A DNA stretch of 5,681 bases, taken from NCBI GenBank assembly GCA_945835865.1, contig CAMAJQ010000067.1:1-5681 (forward strand). Direction: 5' to 3'. The notes below the pieces were generated by a model, which did no database searches, was not told the DNA's origin, and worked only from the letters and a program-made list of their open reading frames with translations. This DNA comes from an uncultured Clostridia bacterium (lineage in GTDB: Bacteria; Bacillota; Clostridia; Christensenellales; Borkfalkiaceae). This document shows, piece after piece, positions 5,503 to 5,681 of the stretch (its first letter is position 1; every line of letters begins with the position of its first letter). The position numbers were made by a program, and so were the translations under genes.

Positions 5503-5681
5503 CTATATTTGCCTTTCGGCAAGTGATATGCCTTCGGCGTGATATTTTGCTTACGCAAAGTGATATTTCTCTCTTTGAGAGAAGTTAAGGCAAATATAAT
5601 ATAACTTTGACTTAAAGTCAAAATATAACGCAAGCCCCTTGCATATCACTTTTAGCCGCAAGGCTGAAAATATAACTTAAC
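5503..5681. repeat. Array of short hairpins with 7-nt linkers (runs off the right edge)
   Basis: The left half has linker GTGATAT at 5523, 5539 and 5560. Hairpins around these are TTGCC/GGCAA (5509-5522), GCC/GGC (5530-5538), TTTGC/GCAAA (5546-5559) and TTCTCTC/GAGAGAA (5567-5583). The right half has ATATAAC at 5599, 5623 and 5670 and ATATCAC at 5643. Its hairpins are TTTGAC/GTCAAA (5606-5622), GCAA/TTGC (5630-5642) and an eight-pair stem capped by GCAA (5650-5669). ATATCAC is the reverse complement of GTGATAT. TATATTTGCC (5504-5513) can instead pair with GGCAAATATA (5589-5598), closing the left half into a multibranch fold. No promoter or ORF was found. It may be a non-autonomous mobile or intergenic repeat, or a structured RNA. 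Confidence 0.75.

Noticed and set aside
5503..5681. CRISPR array
   Set aside because: The constant unit is only 7 nt and changes orientation midway. The variable parts are self-complementary hairpins of unequal length, and no cas gene is present.

Overview
The window looks like chromosomal DNA from an anaerobic, probably endospore-forming member of the Clostridia. The evidence is an M2-type [FeFe] hydrogenase joined to a rubrerythrin, a YyaC-family (DUF1256) spore protein, GGAGG-type ribosome binding sites with some GTG starts, and Firmicutes-like extended -10 promoters. I cannot fix the genus from sequence alone; the style resembles gut Clostridia.

Layout, left to right. Bases 1-263 hold a possible 13-residue tail of a plus-strand gene, a bidirectional terminator (134-172) and a second hairpin over the hydrogenase stop codon. 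From 2309 down to 264 (minus) lies one long gene for an [FeFe] hydrogenase fused in frame to a double-rubredoxin rubrerythrin. Its promoter is at 2369-2397. Upstream on the same strand is an unlisted 48-residue single-span membrane protein ORF (2592-2446) with a strong candidate promoter at 2746-2774. That promoter points against the leader of a plus-strand 7TM-GGDEF diguanylate cyclase (2858-3919). YyaC (4581-4006, minus) converges on the cyclase. CvpA (4699-5352, plus) diverges from yyaC and ends at a clear terminator (5396-5427). From 5464 to the window end is a compact array of small hairpins separated by 7-nt linkers. The linkers read GTGATAT on the left and ATATAAC/ATATCAC on the right, and the array continues past the edge.

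How the genes relate. The hydrogenase-rubrerythrin fusion suggests a single polypeptide that could pass electrons from H2 through iron-sulfur clusters and rubredoxin to a diiron peroxidase. The linker reads like a translated former intergenic region and still carries a Shine-Dalgarno sequence and ATG, so free rubrerythrin may also be made. The hydrogenase gene and cvpA share the same promoter pattern (TTGCAA, 17 nt ending TGC, TAAAAT). The other genes (cyclic-di-GMP signalling, spore protein, CvpA membrane protein) are single-gene units with no evident shared pathway. The least explained parts are the hairpin array, the hydrogenase-rubrerythrin fusion and the overlapping opposed promoters before the cyclase.
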